Positions 63,401 to 64,000 of a DNA stretch of 64,000 nucleotides are shown piece after piece. The position numbers were made by a program, and so were the translations under genes. The stretch spans positions 1-64,000 of the forward strand of contig NW_024104368.1 of NCBI RefSeq assembly GCF_003945595.2, written 5' to 3'. Under the pieces are notes generated by a model. The model searched no databases and was not told the origin of the DNA. It worked only from the letters and a program-made list of their open reading frames with translations. The stretch's first letter is position 1; every line of letters begins with the position of its first letter. This DNA comes from Pipra filicauda (Eukaryota; Chordata; Aves; Passeriformes; Pipridae).

Positions 63401-64000
63401 TTTCTCCTCTTGGAATGGAATTTTTCAAATAATTACGTGGTGTTTTTTATTGTGGCCTGTGTTCCTGACATCTACACAACCCATGGCTAGTTAACTGAAA
63501 ATGATAATTTATTGTTATTTATTATTTTACCCTTTCATTCAGCAGTATTCTGTTAAGACATTTTGCACTGCAAAGTTGTGTTTGAGTTTTCTATGGTCAC
63601 ATTCATCACACGGTTTACATCTTTGCAGCGCTCCCTTCTCCAGCCTAGCCACTGTCTGAGTGTGTCAGAGTCACTCACTGCCCTCTCCTCTCACAGACAG
63701 CCCACAGAAAGGCGAGATGGCAGAAGCTGGACGAACTCTCTGCTTCCCTTGCCTGGTCATCCTTTATTTGTCTATCTCACCAAGGGTCTGTGACACTGAA
63801 GAAACAAGGAGTGGAGGCTATTGCCCAAGGGGTTTGCATCTAAGCAGATGTTAGAGCTGGGACTTCTTGAAAATTTCCAGATGAACAACTTCTCAGTGGA
63901 AAACAGCTTATTGACTAAATGAGCATGTTTGTGGAATGTGTCTGCTTCCCATGGATAAGTCTCTTTGGCTGAAAAAGGGAAAGTCCCAAACTCAAAAAGA
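57435..64000. other. Intergenic sequence, no gene recognised
   Basis: This 6.6 kb holds only short open frames without domains. Open frames at 59021-59444 in overlapping registers look like chance. No repeat family was recognised. Confidence 0.5.

Noticed and set aside
1..64000. Exons of expected neighbours (SNCA, TIGD2, FAM13A)
   Set aside because: The provided translations and the raw sequence showed no alpha-synuclein KTKEGV-type repeats and no large transposase-derived TIGD2 frame, so the neighbours lie outside the window.
1..64000. CRISPR arrays, tRNA or rRNA genes, bacterial operons, integrated viral genomes
   Set aside because: I looked for regularly spaced repeats, tRNA-like box B motifs and long viral-type frames and found none. 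The only reverse transcriptase is the CR1 remnant.

Overview
The window is vertebrate nuclear DNA and most probably avian. It holds one clear protein-coding gene set in long non-coding sequence. All recognisable interspersed repeats are CR1-type LINEs, including two 3' ends of the family that finishes in a TTCTATGA-like motif. I saw no mammalian-type SINEs or L1 elements. The bird assignment is an inference from the repeats, and the species cannot be read from the sequence.

The gene is GPRIN3 (G protein-regulated inducer of neurite outgrowth family member 3), on the + strand. A CpG island at about 2900-4300 carries a TATA box (3041-3048), a GC box and two good splice donors (after 3104 and after 3568). 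The inferred first intron is about 26.7 kb. It ends with a branch-point-like TGCTAAC and an acceptor at 29820-29821. The whole 793-codon reading frame (29905-32286) lies in the next exon. The first canonical poly(A) signal after the stop is at 33510-33515, and later alternatives exist.

Region by region: 1-2900 is upstream sequence with no recognised gene. 2900-4300 is the promoter CpG island. 4522-5260 is an old, diverged CR1 on the minus strand. 5260-29821 is the rest of the intron, with a (TA)n tract, a G-run/T-run tract with quadruplex potential, a possible cassette exon (18528-18615) and poly-A/T runs. 29822-33540 is the coding and 3' UTR exon. 33540-64000 is 3' flanking DNA with a CR1 3' end at 40309-40902 (+), a second at 54396-54478 (-), and a 1.7 kb CR1 at 55761-57434 (-) that keeps a decayed reverse transcriptase segment.

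I found no prokaryotic-type system, CRISPR array, structural RNA gene or second protein-coding gene. The most interesting gene-level observation is that splicing the TATA-proximal exon to the coding exon would create a short upstream ORF overlapping the GPRIN3 start codon. The candidate cassette exon would create a different overlapping one. Everything about splicing here is inferred from signals, because no transcript evidence was available.
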